From the NCBI GenBank assembly GCA_015061745.1, contig SUWB01000015.1:1-58000 (forward strand): 58,000 nt of DNA, written 5' to 3'. This document shows, in pieces, positions 17,425-25,096 of the stretch. Origin of the DNA: Lentisphaerota bacterium. GTDB taxonomy: Bacteria > Verrucomicrobiota > Lentisphaeria > Victivallales > Victivallaceae. The notes under the pieces were generated by a model that saw nothing but the letters and a program-made list of their open reading frames with translations, was not told the DNA's origin and searched no databases. Numbering within the stretch: position 1 is the first letter of the stretch; each line of letters begins with the position of its first letter. Both the position numbers and the translations under genes were made by a program.

Positions 17425-18195
17425 TTACTTTTGTTGTTTTGCTTCCTGATATTCGTCGGTGAAAAAGAGAGGCTCTTTTTTCAGAAGTTCATAGACGATA
17501 TCTCCTGCCTGACGGGCATCAAGAATAAAAACGTGTGCATCACCGAATTTGCCTTCTGCGAGAGCTCCCGCTTCGAAAAAGAGGGGGCGGCAAAGGTCAT
17601 ACCACTTGGAATGGCTGCCCACGTGCCGGCGTGAAGGAACTTCTATTCTGCGGCCATTATAATCGTAGACGACAAGCTGCTGCGGTTCCTCTGTCAGCAT
17701 ACCGGGAACCGGCAGCCATTCTTCCACTCCGTGCAGAAAGGTGTTGCTGTGAATCGTTGGGGTTCCGACAAAGAGAATCTTTGCATTACGCTTGTAAAGT
17801 TTGCCCCAGGGGGAATCCGGATGAGCCGGTGAATCAAACTTTTCGTGTCCGGCAACAAATTCAGCAGCTTCTTTACCGATTGCTGCTACGGCGTGAGTCG
17901 GGTGCAATGAACGGATGACACCGGGACGCTTTCTGAAAATTTCAGGCAGCATACTGACACAGCAAGGGGTATCCCTGACTGAGAAAACAGGCTGTTTGTC
18001 ATTGACAAGGCTGTAAGACATTGAAGGGAATACGAGAAGTCCCTCAGCAAAAAACTCCTCCAAAGCCTGCAGAATACCGTCCGCACGTCCTTCGACCTCG
18101 CCTATGGATTTCAACGAGGAGTGGATTATAACTGTTTCCGTCCCTTTGAAGCCCATTGCGGCAAGGTCTTTTTTCAAATCAGATACAGTATGCAT
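17425..18195 (-). CDS. AAC(3)-family N-acetyltransferase
   Basis: A 256-residue stand-alone member of the antibiotic_NAT family. It has the acyl-CoA-binding opening VIIHSSLKSIG (His25), the SLHPTHAVAAIG segment (about 96-107) and the DSPWGKLYKRNAKILFVG stretch, all aligning with the same positions of the fused domain at 13350-14150. Family members acetylate the 3-amino group of aminoglycosides or, in YokD-like cases, unknown amines. As the last gene of an operon with a monooxygenase-like protein and an iron alcohol dehydrogenase, a metabolic substrate is more likely than drug resistance. It starts 4 bases after the previous gene. Confidence 0.85.
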   Translation of the reverse strand: MHTVSDLKKDLAAMGFKGTETVIIHSSLKSIGEVEGRADGILQALEEFFAEGLLVFPSMSYSLVNDKQPVFSVRDTPCCVSMLPEIFRKRPGVIRSLHPTHAVAAIGKEAAEFVAGHEKFDSPAHPDSPWGKLYKRNAKILFVGTPTIHSNTFLHGVEEWLPVPGMLTEEPQQLVVYDYNGRRIEVPSRRHVGSHSKWYDLCRPLFFEAGALAEGKFGDAHVFILDARQAGDIVYELLKKEPLFFTDEYQEAKQQK

Positions 18196-18199
18196 AATT

Positions 18200-18496
18200 T
18201 CAGCGTTTCACCGGTGCCATAACGGTAACGTTGGAACTGACACGCAGATCTTTTACTGCTTCACGGAAATTTGCCATATGAGGCGTGGCAAGGTGAGCTT
18301 TCAGATGTTCTTCGGATTCCCAACTTTCAAGGATCGTCACATATTTGTCTTTGTCTTCCTCCTTGGTATCCAGGCAGCTTTCGTAACGGTAGCAGCCCTT
18401 TTCAGCAAGGACGGTGGGGGTGTTATCCAACAGGATCTTGAGGAATTGTTCCATACAGCCGGGTTTGATTTCCATCCGGGCGACAACGTGGATCAT
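18200..18496 (-). CDS. Antibiotic biosynthesis monooxygenase (ABM) domain protein
   Basis: A 98-residue single ferredoxin-like ABM domain: MIHVVARMEIKPG at the start, the CYRYESCLD strand in the middle (about 35-43) and HLKAHLATPHMANF after it. Such dimeric proteins act as cofactorless quinol monooxygenases (YgiN-like) or heme degraders; the heme-binding Asn/Trp of IsdG is not evident. The start at 18496 is supported by GGAGA about 8 bases upstream; longer in-frame extension into the preceding gene is unlikely. It is sandwiched between the Fe-ADH and AAC(3) genes with 4-base gaps. Confidence 0.85.
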   Translation of the reverse strand: MIHVVARMEIKPGCMEQFLKILLDNTPTVLAEKGCYRYESCLDTKEEDKDKYVTILESWESEEHLKAHLATPHMANFREAVKDLRVSSNVTVMAPVKR

Positions 18497-18500
18497 TTTT

Positions 18501-19658
18501 TTATTCTCCGTAACTTTTAAGCAGAATATCCTGCAATATGAGCTTACTTTCTTCCAGCGGCACCGGCCGTGGAGCAAGCTCCAATTTCATCTTATTTTCT
18601 CCCGCAGAAGCGGCGGTTCGTTTCATCAGATCCACAGAGAGATCCGGAAAAGCGTTCAGTTTAGCGGGGATCCCGATCGAGTCCAGAAAGGTGCGGAACG
18701 AGGCAATGACCTCCTCCGGAGTTTCACCGGGAAAGAGCTCTTTGAGCAGCATAGTCCGCTCACAGACGGCCGGATTTCCCAGATAGTAACGCCAGGATTC
18801 CGGCAGCAGCATAATGGCAGCAATCCCGTGAGCGATCCTGCCGAACCAGGAAAAACTGCACAAATGAGGCAATCCGGTAGATTTGAAGCGGATCGTCATC
18901 CCCCCCAGAGCTGCCGCAATGGCCATTTGTCTGCGGCTTTCGGAAGCGTTTTTCAAGGCCGACGGCAGAAAGTTTTTGACCAGTTCAATGCCGTGCAGAG
19001 CCCAGGAGTTGGCTCCGGGATGATTGGAGTCGGCTCCCACATTGAGGAATCCTTCAATAAGGTGAGCCAAGGCATCACAGCCAGTTGCCAAGGTCACGTG
19101 ATGGGGCATTGTCTCCGTGTAGCGGGGGACAAGACAAGCCGCTTCCGGGACACATTGAGCTTCTGCAATCAATTTTTTTACCCCCGCACTTTTATCAACG
19201 ATGTTGGAATATTGGGTCGCTTCGGAACCAGTACCTGAAGTTGTGGGAACGGCAATGATCCGTCTGAGGGGGATTTTCGGGAATCGGGCGGAATATTTGT
19301 TGACTCCGAAAAGTTCTTTCAGAGGTTCTCCGGTCTGGTGGACGAGATAAGCTGCTTTGGCTGCATCAAGGACACTGCCGCCGCCTATGGCAAAGATGGT
19401 GTCAAATTTGCCTTTGTCAAGAAAAGCGGTCATACGTTCAACAGTTTCGGTACCGGGTTCTTCTTCGATCCCGCAGAAGCGTTCAGCATCGGGGACAGCG
19501 GCGGAAAATTCCTGCCAGGCTCCGTTTGCTTCAACGCCTTTGCCGCCGGTAAAAACCGCACAGCGGCCTTTGGCGTATTTTCTGTAAAAGGGTGCAGGAT
19601 CCTCTGTCAGTAAAAGTTCTTCGCCTGGAGTCTGTTTCAAAAAGTGCAAGTCATTCAT
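18501..19658 (-). CDS. Iron-containing alcohol dehydrogenase
   Basis: Group III NAD(P)-dependent alcohol dehydrogenase, 385 residues. The nucleotide-binding GGGSVLDAAK is at 92-101, PTTSGTGSEAT at about 138-148, and the metal ligands fit Asp195, His199, His265 and His277. The usual GLxHxxAHxLG loop is altered: GLPHLCSFSW has Phe269 where most members have the catalytic-site His, and the loop to the last ligand is two residues short. That may change specificity. First gene of a three-gene leftward operon. Confidence 0.88.
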   Translation of the reverse strand: MNDLHFLKQTPGEELLLTEDPAPFYRKYAKGRCAVFTGGKGVEANGAWQEFSAAVPDAERFCGIEEEPGTETVERMTAFLDKGKFDTIFAIGGGSVLDAAKAAYLVHQTGEPLKELFGVNKYSARFPKIPLRRIIAVPTTSGTGSEATQYSNIVDKSAGVKKLIAEAQCVPEAACLVPRYTETMPHHVTLATGCDALAHLIEGFLNVGADSNHPGANSWALHGIELVKNFLPSALKNASESRRQMAIAAALGGMTIRFKSTGLPHLCSFSWFGRIAHGIAAIMLLPESWRYYLGNPAVCERTMLLKELFPGETPEEVIASFRTFLDSIGIPAKLNAFPDLSVDLMKRTAASAGENKMKLELAPRPVPLEESKLILQDILLKSYGE

Positions 19659-19662
19659 TGTT

Positions 19663-19707
19663 TTATAAAATCAGCAAACGGGAACCGGTTGTTGTGCCGG
19701 CTCCCGT
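19663..19707 (-). terminator. Terminator after the EF-G-like gene
   Basis: ACGGGAACCGG (19678-19688) and CCGGCTCCCGT (19697-19707) form an 11-bp stem with one G-T pair. On the minus strand it is followed by a moderately T-rich tail. It separates the EF-G-like gene from the Fe-ADH operon. Confidence 0.65.
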
Positions 19708-19727
19708 GTTAAATTAGAGTTCAGAGA

Positions 19728-21737
19728 TTATTCGTCGCCTTTTTCTGCCTGATATTTGGCGATGATTTCCTGTGCCACGTTGGGGGGAACCTGTTCATAA
19801 CGGGCAAATTCCATTTCAAAGGTACCCCGGCCCTGAGTCATACTCCGCAGTTCGGTGGCATACTTGTGAAGTTCTGCCATAGGCACTTCGGCTTTGATGA
19901 TCTCAATACCTTCTTCGGATTCCATACCGAGGATACGGCCGCGTTTGTGGTTCAAGTCACCGTTGATGTCGCCGGTGTAGGCACTGGGAACGTGAACGCT
20001 GACGGACATAACGGGTTCGAGGATCACGGGACCGGCCTGACTCATTGCTTCTTTAAAAGCCTGACGTCCGGCGATACGGAAGGCCATTTCGTTGGAGTCA
20101 ACGGGGTGATATTTGCCGTCAAAAACGGAAACAGCTACATTTTCCACCCGGCATCCCACCAAAGGACCTTCCTCAAGCATATCCTGCACGCCTTTTTCGA
20201 TGGCGGGGATGAAGTTCTTGGGGATAGCTCCTCCCACAACATCGTTGGTGCACTTGTAACCGTCGGGATTGCTTGAAACCCGCATAAACACTTCAGCAAA
20301 CTGACCGGCACCGCCGGACTGCTTCTTGTGACGGTAGTGTCCTTCGCCGGAACCGGTGATGGTTTCGCGGTAAGCCACTTTGGGGGTGGAGAGGACTGCT
20401 TCAACTTTGAACTGTTCTTTCAAACGGCGGGAAACGATAGCCAGCTGCTGGTCGCCCATACCGCAGAGGAGCAGTTCGTGAGTTTCGTTATTACGTTCCA
20501 GTTTCACAGAAGGCATTGCTTCGATGATCTTGTTGATACCGGCAACGATCTTTTCGTCTTCGCCGGATTTGGCAGCGGTAACAGCGTAGAACATAATCGG
20601 GTTGGGGGGCTCAACTCCGGGCAGGACTCTGGAATTGGCATCACTTGACATCGTGTCGCCGATGTGAGAGTCTTTGAGTTTGGCAACTGCAAAGAGTGTT
20701 CCGGGTTCAGCTGCGGGCAGACCGGTCTGGGTTTTGCCGTTCATCACAAACATAGAGCCGAAACGTTCTTTTGAACCGGTGGTACGGTTGTAAATATCAA
20801 AATCACCTGTGAATTTACCGGAAATACCGCGGACAAAGGTCAGCTGTCCGGTAAAGGGATCGTTAAGACTCATAAAGACAACACCCAACGCGGCACCATC
20901 TTCTTTGACATCAAGATCGGCACCGTCAACGGTGGCATATTCAAAAGGAGTGGGGAAAAGTTCTTTGATTGCATTGAGCAGTTCCGGGACGCCGATCCCT
21001 TTGACGGCACTGCCGGGGAAGACGGGAATGGTTTTTCCGGTCATAATGGTTTTGCGCAATCCACTGTGGATTTCTTCATCGGTAAGAGTTCCGCCGTCAA
21101 GGACACGCATCATAATTTCATCATCGGTTTCAGCAATGGCATCCAGCCAGAGCTGGCGGCATTCGGCGACCTGATCGGCGATGTCAGCGGGAATGTCGGT
21201 ATCAAAGAGAACGCTGACGACCCGTTCAAAACCATCTTCTTTGCCTACGGGCCAGTAGAGGGGGATAATCACATTGCGGCCGTGATTTTTACGCATCTGT
21301 TCCAGCGTTGCTTCAAAGTCGGCCCGTTCTTTATCCAGACGGTTGACGAATCCGAAACGGGCGATACCGCGTTCACGGGCGGCTTTCCAGGCGCGGGCGG
21401 TACCGATCTGGGGGCCGTCAATAGCATCAATCACCACCAATGCGGCGTCGCAGGCACGGATAGCTCCGAGGGTCTGACCGAAAAACTCGCTGTATCCGGG
21501 GGTATCAACAAAGTAAAGAGAAAGATCGTTCCACTGGCAGCTGCACAAAGAAGCGTAAATACTGGAACCTCTTTCGTGTTCATCATTCATAAAGTCGGAA
21601 ACGGTATTCTTGCCTTCGATCGTACCGGCTCTGGCAATTGCTCCGGTCTGCAAAAGAATCTGCTCGCAAAGCAAGGTCTTACCGCTTCCGGTGTGTCCTG
21701 CGATGACGAAATTACGATTGTTGATCGCTTTTCCCAT
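19728..21737 (-). CDS. Elongation factor G-like translational GTPase
   Basis: A 669-residue EF-G paralogue. G1 is GHTGSGKT (14-21), G2 ERGSSI (55-60), G3 DTPG (78-81) and G4 NRLD (132-135), where canonical EF-G has GHIDAGKTT-like G1, ERGITI and NKxD. The domain II to V region is complete, including HYRHKKQSGG and the C-terminal MTQGRGTFEMEF. These deviations mark it as a member of the EF-G-like group rather than the main translocase gene, and no rpsL/rpsG genes flank it. The role may be ribosome recycling or stress. AAGGAGG precedes the start. Confidence 0.88.
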   Translation of the reverse strand: MGKAINNRNFVIAGHTGSGKTLLCEQILLQTGAIARAGTIEGKNTVSDFMNDEHERGSSIYASLCSCQWNDLSLYFVDTPGYSEFFGQTLGAIRACDAALVVIDAIDGPQIGTARAWKAARERGIARFGFVNRLDKERADFEATLEQMRKNHGRNVIIPLYWPVGKEDGFERVVSVLFDTDIPADIADQVAECRQLWLDAIAETDDEIMMRVLDGGTLTDEEIHSGLRKTIMTGKTIPVFPGSAVKGIGVPELLNAIKELFPTPFEYATVDGADLDVKEDGAALGVVFMSLNDPFTGQLTFVRGISGKFTGDFDIYNRTTGSKERFGSMFVMNGKTQTGLPAAEPGTLFAVAKLKDSHIGDTMSSDANSRVLPGVEPPNPIMFYAVTAAKSGEDEKIVAGINKIIEAMPSVKLERNNETHELLLCGMGDQQLAIVSRRLKEQFKVEAVLSTPKVAYRETITGSGEGHYRHKKQSGGAGQFAEVFMRVSSNPDGYKCTNDVVGGAIPKNFIPAIEKGVQDMLEEGPLVGCRVENVAVSVFDGKYHPVDSNEMAFRIAGRQAFKEAMSQAGPVILEPVMSVSVHVPSAYTGDINGDLNHKRGRILGMESEEGIEIIKAEVPMAELHKYATELRSMTQGRGTFEMEFARYEQVPPNVAQEIIAKYQAEKGDE

Positions 21738-21794
21738 AATTCCTCCTTTTTTTTTGTTTTTTTCAAAGTCGCATTAATTTATGACTTTGGTCTA

Positions 21795-21823
21795 ATAATA
21801 GCAGAAGTTTTTTGATTTTTCAA
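21795..21823 (-). promoter_or_regulatory. Sigma-70 promoter of the EF-G-like gene
   Basis: Minus strand TTGAAA (21818-21823), 17 bases, TATTAT (21795-21800), about 58 bases before the start codon. Confidence 0.75.
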
Positions 21824-21950
21824 GGGGGAAAAGCAAAAAAATACAAAAAAATTACAAAAAAACAGCTTTTTTTTCAAAACTTTTTATCAGGGGTATGATC
21901 CGGCCTTGAGTGAGGTGGATTGAGGAGCAAAACAATTATTAAAAGTCGAC

Positions 21951-21979
21951 TTGACAAATAAAAAAAGAGGTGCTATTGT
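21951..21979 (+). promoter_or_regulatory. Extended -10 sigma-70 promoter facing a gene-free region
   Basis: TTGACA (21951-21956), a 17-base spacer ending in TGC, then TATTGT (21974-21979). It is the best -35 in the window on this strand, yet no coding frame follows within 300 bases. Confidence 0.55.
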
Positions 21980-21993
21980 ATTAAAATATACTT

Positions 21994-22022
21994 AAAAAAG
22001 CGTTTAAATCCGCTTTTTTTTT
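21994..22022. terminator. Hairpin with A and T flanks just after the orphan promoter
   Basis: AAAAAAGCG (21994-22002) pairs with the CGCTTTTTT of 22011-22019 and is followed by further T. It works in either direction on paper. It could stop a transcript of roughly 35 nt from the upstream promoter, or back up the glutamine-synthetase terminator. Confidence 0.5.
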
Positions 22023-22222
22023 ATGCAAAGCACCGTTCTTCAAAAAAACTTCCCGTCTCCGGAACTGAAGCAGACAGAAAAATTTGAACCGCTGCTGTAC
22101 TTTTTTGTACGAGTACAGCAACGGTCCAGTATCAATGCCTTAGAAACGAATGTTTTTATTCAGTTCCTTCAGAGAGAAATGAATAAAGTGTAAGGTTAAT
22201 TTTTTTTCTGACGTAAAAATAA

Positions 22223-22260
22223 CAAAAAGAGGAACCTTTTGGAAAAAGCTCCTCTTTTTG
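22223..22260 (-). terminator. Terminator of glutamine synthetase
   Basis: CAAAAAGAGGA (22223-22233) and TCCTCTTTTTG (22250-22260) form a perfect 11-bp stem. On the minus strand it is followed by TTATTTTT. Confidence 0.85.
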
Positions 22261-22279
22261 CTGTGTAAATGCTTTTGTA

Positions 22280-23773
22280 TCAGCCGCAGTGGAAATAGGT
22301 TTCCACCAGAGCAAGGATCTTTTTCTGATCGTTGCCGATGTCGGCACGCAGAGTACGGTCGTTGAAAGATTTGAGTTCAGCGATGATACCGTCGATCATA
22401 GCGGGGGCGAAAACGCCTTCAGCTTCATAGATGGCACGCTGTTCAGCAAGGCAGTCGGCAGAAGCCGCACAGCTGTCGGGCAGAACGCTCAAAGTTTCAA
22501 GAATGCTGCGGTTTTCATCTTTGTGGATGTTGACATTCACATAGGTCTTGGCAGCAGTTTCAAGGGCATCGGCACATTCAAAACCGTAACGGGCGGCCAC
22601 AGTGATACCGGCAAGGAGCAGATAGACGTTGGCTGAACCGTCGGGAGAACGCATTTCAACGGTCTGCTTCTGGGTGGTGTCATACTGGGCAGAGGGTTCG
22701 CCGGGGTTGGCCTGGCTGCAAAGATCCTTTTTGCTGGTCCAGCCCAGGGGCACGCGGACAAGCACGGAACGGTTGCGGTCACCCCAGCAGACATTGGTGG
22801 GGGCTTCCTGATGAGGAACCAGACGGAAATAGCTGGTGGGGTTGGTGTTGCCGAAAGCGGTAAGAGAGGGAGCCAGCTTCATCAAACCGGAAATGGCACG
22901 TTTGGCATCGTCAGAAAGAGCTCCGTCCTGAAGCATACGGTTGAGATTGTCCTTCATCACGCGGAAGTGGACGTGGAGACCGGAACCGGCTTTACCCACA
23001 GTGATCTTGGGCGCAAAGGTCACATCCAGACCTTCCTGATAGGCCAGATTGCGGATGATCCACTTGGCAATGGTCAGCTGTTCAGCAGCTTCTTCGGCGT
23101 TGACGGGCAGGAATTCGATTTCGTTCTGCTCGTAAACTTTACCGTCAAGGGTGAAGTTACCCACTTCGGAGTGGCCGTATTTGATGAGACCGCCGGCTTT
23201 GGCGATGTAGTTCATACAGAGCTGACGGAATTCACCGAATTTGGCATAGGGGGCGGATTCGTGATAGCCTTTCTGATCGACAGCCTGATAGACGGCTTCA
23301 TCGGGAGCGATCACATAGTATTCCAGTTCGCCCATAGCCTGAAATTCCATACCGGTGGATTTGCGGAAGGCTTCGCAGGCTTTGTGCAAAGTGTACTCAG
23401 GGGAGCTTGCCAGAGGTTCGCCGTCCTTGTTAAAGAAAGCACAAAGGAAGTTGATAGTGGGAAGCTCACAGAAAGGATCCATATAAGCGGTACGGAATTT
23501 GGGCACCACATAAAGGTCGCTGTTGTTGGCTTCGATGAATTTGAACAAACTTGAACCGTCAACCCGTTCACCGCAGGAAAGGATTTCTTCCAGATAATCC
23601 AGATCATTGATGACAAAGTTCAAAGTTTTCAGACGGCCGTCACCGGCGGGATATTGGAAGTTGACGTGACGGATCTCATTTTCAACGATAAAGTCGATGA
23701 TATCACGCTTGGTGAAGTTCTTGGGGTCCTTGCCGATTTCAGCGGCAAGACTGCGGATGCTGTAATTTTCCAT
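22280..23773 (-). CDS. glnA: Glutamine synthetase (GS-I/III-like fold)
   Basis: ATP-dependent condensation of glutamate and ammonia, 497 residues. The beta-grasp N-domain (about 20-110) includes GDGRLKTLNFVIND. The catalytic domain has GELEYYVIAP with the metal-binding Glu, KAGSGLHVHF (metal His), the NPTSYFRLVPHQEAP loop and NRSVLVRVPLG with the substrate Arg; VEMRSPDGSANVY follows. No typical adenylylation Tyr motif is obvious. It is monocistronic, with its own promoter and terminator, as expected for a central nitrogen-assimilation enzyme. No PII gene is in the window. Confidence 0.93.
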   Translation of the reverse strand: MENYSIRSLAAEIGKDPKNFTKRDIIDFIVENEIRHVNFQYPAGDGRLKTLNFVINDLDYLEEILSCGERVDGSSLFKFIEANNSDLYVVPKFRTAYMDPFCELPTINFLCAFFNKDGEPLASSPEYTLHKACEAFRKSTGMEFQAMGELEYYVIAPDEAVYQAVDQKGYHESAPYAKFGEFRQLCMNYIAKAGGLIKYGHSEVGNFTLDGKVYEQNEIEFLPVNAEEAAEQLTIAKWIIRNLAYQEGLDVTFAPKITVGKAGSGLHVHFRVMKDNLNRMLQDGALSDDAKRAISGLMKLAPSLTAFGNTNPTSYFRLVPHQEAPTNVCWGDRNRSVLVRVPLGWTSKKDLCSQANPGEPSAQYDTTQKQTVEMRSPDGSANVYLLLAGITVAARYGFECADALETAAKTYVNVNIHKDENRSILETLSVLPDSCAASADCLAEQRAIYEAEGVFAPAMIDGIIAELKSFNDRTLRADIGNDQKKILALVETYFHCG

Positions 23774-23819
23774 AGTTTCTGACTCACTTTCAATATTGAT
23801 TTGGATGCAACGTTATAAT

Positions 23820-23848
23820 AATTTACCACCAAAACGCATTTTTTTCAA
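23820..23848 (-). promoter_or_regulatory. Sigma-70 promoter of glutamine synthetase
   Basis: Minus strand TTGAAA (23843-23848), 17 bases, TAAATT (23820-23825), about 47 bases before the start. Confidence 0.65.
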
Positions 23849-23918
23849 GGGCTGCTTGTTTTTTGAAAACAATTTTAATTGATTGCAGCAGAGAATAAAA
23901 AAGCGTGTCCCAAACTCA

Positions 23919-24608
23919 TCAGATGCCGGCTTGTTTGCGGGCTTCGGCGAGATCTCTGAAAAAATTTCCTTCTCCCGGATTTTGGAACGAAGCGTAACAT
24001 TCGGCAAAAGGAGTCAGGCAGCGGAAACCGTTGTAGGTGTCTTCACATCTCTCTCTTGTGGCGATTTCTGCACCGTTTTGGCACTCGTAAAGTTTGAGGA
24101 GCTCACATTTTTGAGACATAATATTTTCATCAAAAGATACATAGAAATCCTCAGGAAAGTTACGGCACTGTTTGTTCTGACGGTAGAAATAAATTTCAGT
24201 CTTTATTTGGGCCAGACGGACCGCTTTCAATACGGCGGCGGCACACATAACGTGGTCACAGTGGATATCCACCGGCCAGTGGGTGATAATGGCTGTCGGA
24301 GGAGCTTTGCGGAGCAGATCAACGATGAAATGACAGACATCAATGCCTGCGGCACAACTGCCGTCATTTTTTTCAGGGGTAAAAATGGGAGTGACACCGA
24401 GAGCGGCACAAACTTTTTCTTCTTCAAGAGTCCTGATCGCAGCACACTCATCAAAGGGAACACCTGCTTCTCTGAGGCCGCCTTCGCCCCGGGTGTAGGT
24501 GCAGATGTGGATTTGGTATTCAGGAAGTTCCTTCAGGATCAGAGCCAGTCCCAAACCGGCGTTGATGTCATCGGGATGTGCGTTAAAGAACCATACGTTT
24601 TTTTTCAT
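23919..24608 (-). CDS. PIG-L/LmbE-family deacetylase
   Basis: Zinc-dependent N-deacetylase of 229 residues. The family signature AHPDD is at 10-14 and the second zinc motif HCDH at 116-119 (THWPVDIHCDH). Such enzymes remove N-acetyl groups from GlcNAc-containing conjugates, including thiol and glycolipid precursors. It lies 4 bases downstream of the rhodanese lipoprotein in the same operon; the pairing of deacetylase and rhodanese could point to thiol or sulfur metabolism, which is a weak inference. The protein is cytoplasmic, with no signal peptide. Confidence 0.88.
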   Translation of the reverse strand: MKKNVWFFNAHPDDINAGLGLALILKELPEYQIHICTYTRGEGGLREAGVPFDECAAIRTLEEEKVCAALGVTPIFTPEKNDGSCAAGIDVCHFIVDLLRKAPPTAIITHWPVDIHCDHVMCAAAVLKAVRLAQIKTEIYFYRQNKQCRNFPEDFYVSFDENIMSQKCELLKLYECQNGAEIATRERCEDTYNGFRCLTPFAECYASFQNPGEGNFFRDLAEARKQAGI

Positions 24609-24612
24609 AATC

Positions 24613-24978
24613 TTATCTTTCTTTGAGGCGGCGGTTCAACTTTTGCTGAGCCTCCTTATAGCCGCCCAGATTGGAAACATTGGTATAACCCTTTTGAAGC
24701 ATTTTTTCCATAGCCATACCGGAACGTCTGCCGCTGCGGCAGTAAAGTTGAACGGGGGTATTTTTATCAGGAACAACTTTTGAAATTTCGGAGTCAATGA
24801 CATCGAGAGGGATATTGACAGCTCCTTCAACATAGCCGGCGTTGAATTCTTCAACACTTCTTACGTCAATAAGAATCGCATCCGAAGCGGGGGCAGGGGA
24901 GGGGGATTTTTCAGCTGCTCCGCATCCGAAAAAAGAAAGAAGCAGAGGAAGCCCCAAAAGAACAGACAACTTTTTCAC
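24613..24978 (-). CDS. Rhodanese-domain lipoprotein
   Basis: A 121-residue protein with a lipoprotein-type signal (hydrophobic core then SFFGC, lipid-modified Cys19), a Ser/Pro/Ala linker and a single rhodanese domain: ILIDVRSVEEFNAGYVEGA (35-53) and the active-site loop LYCRSGRRSG with Cys80. It would be anchored in the periplasm and transfer sulfane sulfur or act as a thiol sensor. It probably shares a transcript with the PIG-L gene, 4 bases downstream. The lipobox has Phe at -3, slightly atypical. Confidence 0.85.
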   Translation of the reverse strand: MKKLSVLLGLPLLLSFFGCGAAEKSPSPAPASDAILIDVRSVEEFNAGYVEGAVNIPLDVIDSEISKVVPDKNTPVQLYCRSGRRSGMAMEKMLQKGYTNVSNLGGYKEAQQKLNRRLKER

Positions 24979-25096
24979 AGAAAATTTCCTTTATCTTTTA
25001 TTTATGCACACAGAAAAGAATTGCTCCCGAATGGGGTAAAAGTTCCAATGTGCCGCATTTGTATGTACCGTTGACACAGGACACAACCGGATTTCC

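Larger units (their letters stand above)
21824..22222. other. Gene-free region with an isolated promoter and palindromes
   Basis: This region between the EF-G-like promoter and the glutamine-synthetase terminator holds no convincing gene. It contains a good plus-strand promoter at 21951-21979, a short terminator-like hairpin at 21994-22022 and a long inverted repeat, ACCGCTGCTGTAC (22088-22100) with GTACAGCAACGGT (22113-22125), separated by 12 bases. A small RNA is possible; nothing else is seen. Confidence 0.4.

Noticed and set aside
17425..18195. Aminoglycoside resistance gene
   Set aside because: The family is right, but the operon context with a dehydrogenase and monooxygenase-like protein, and no mobile context, favours metabolism.
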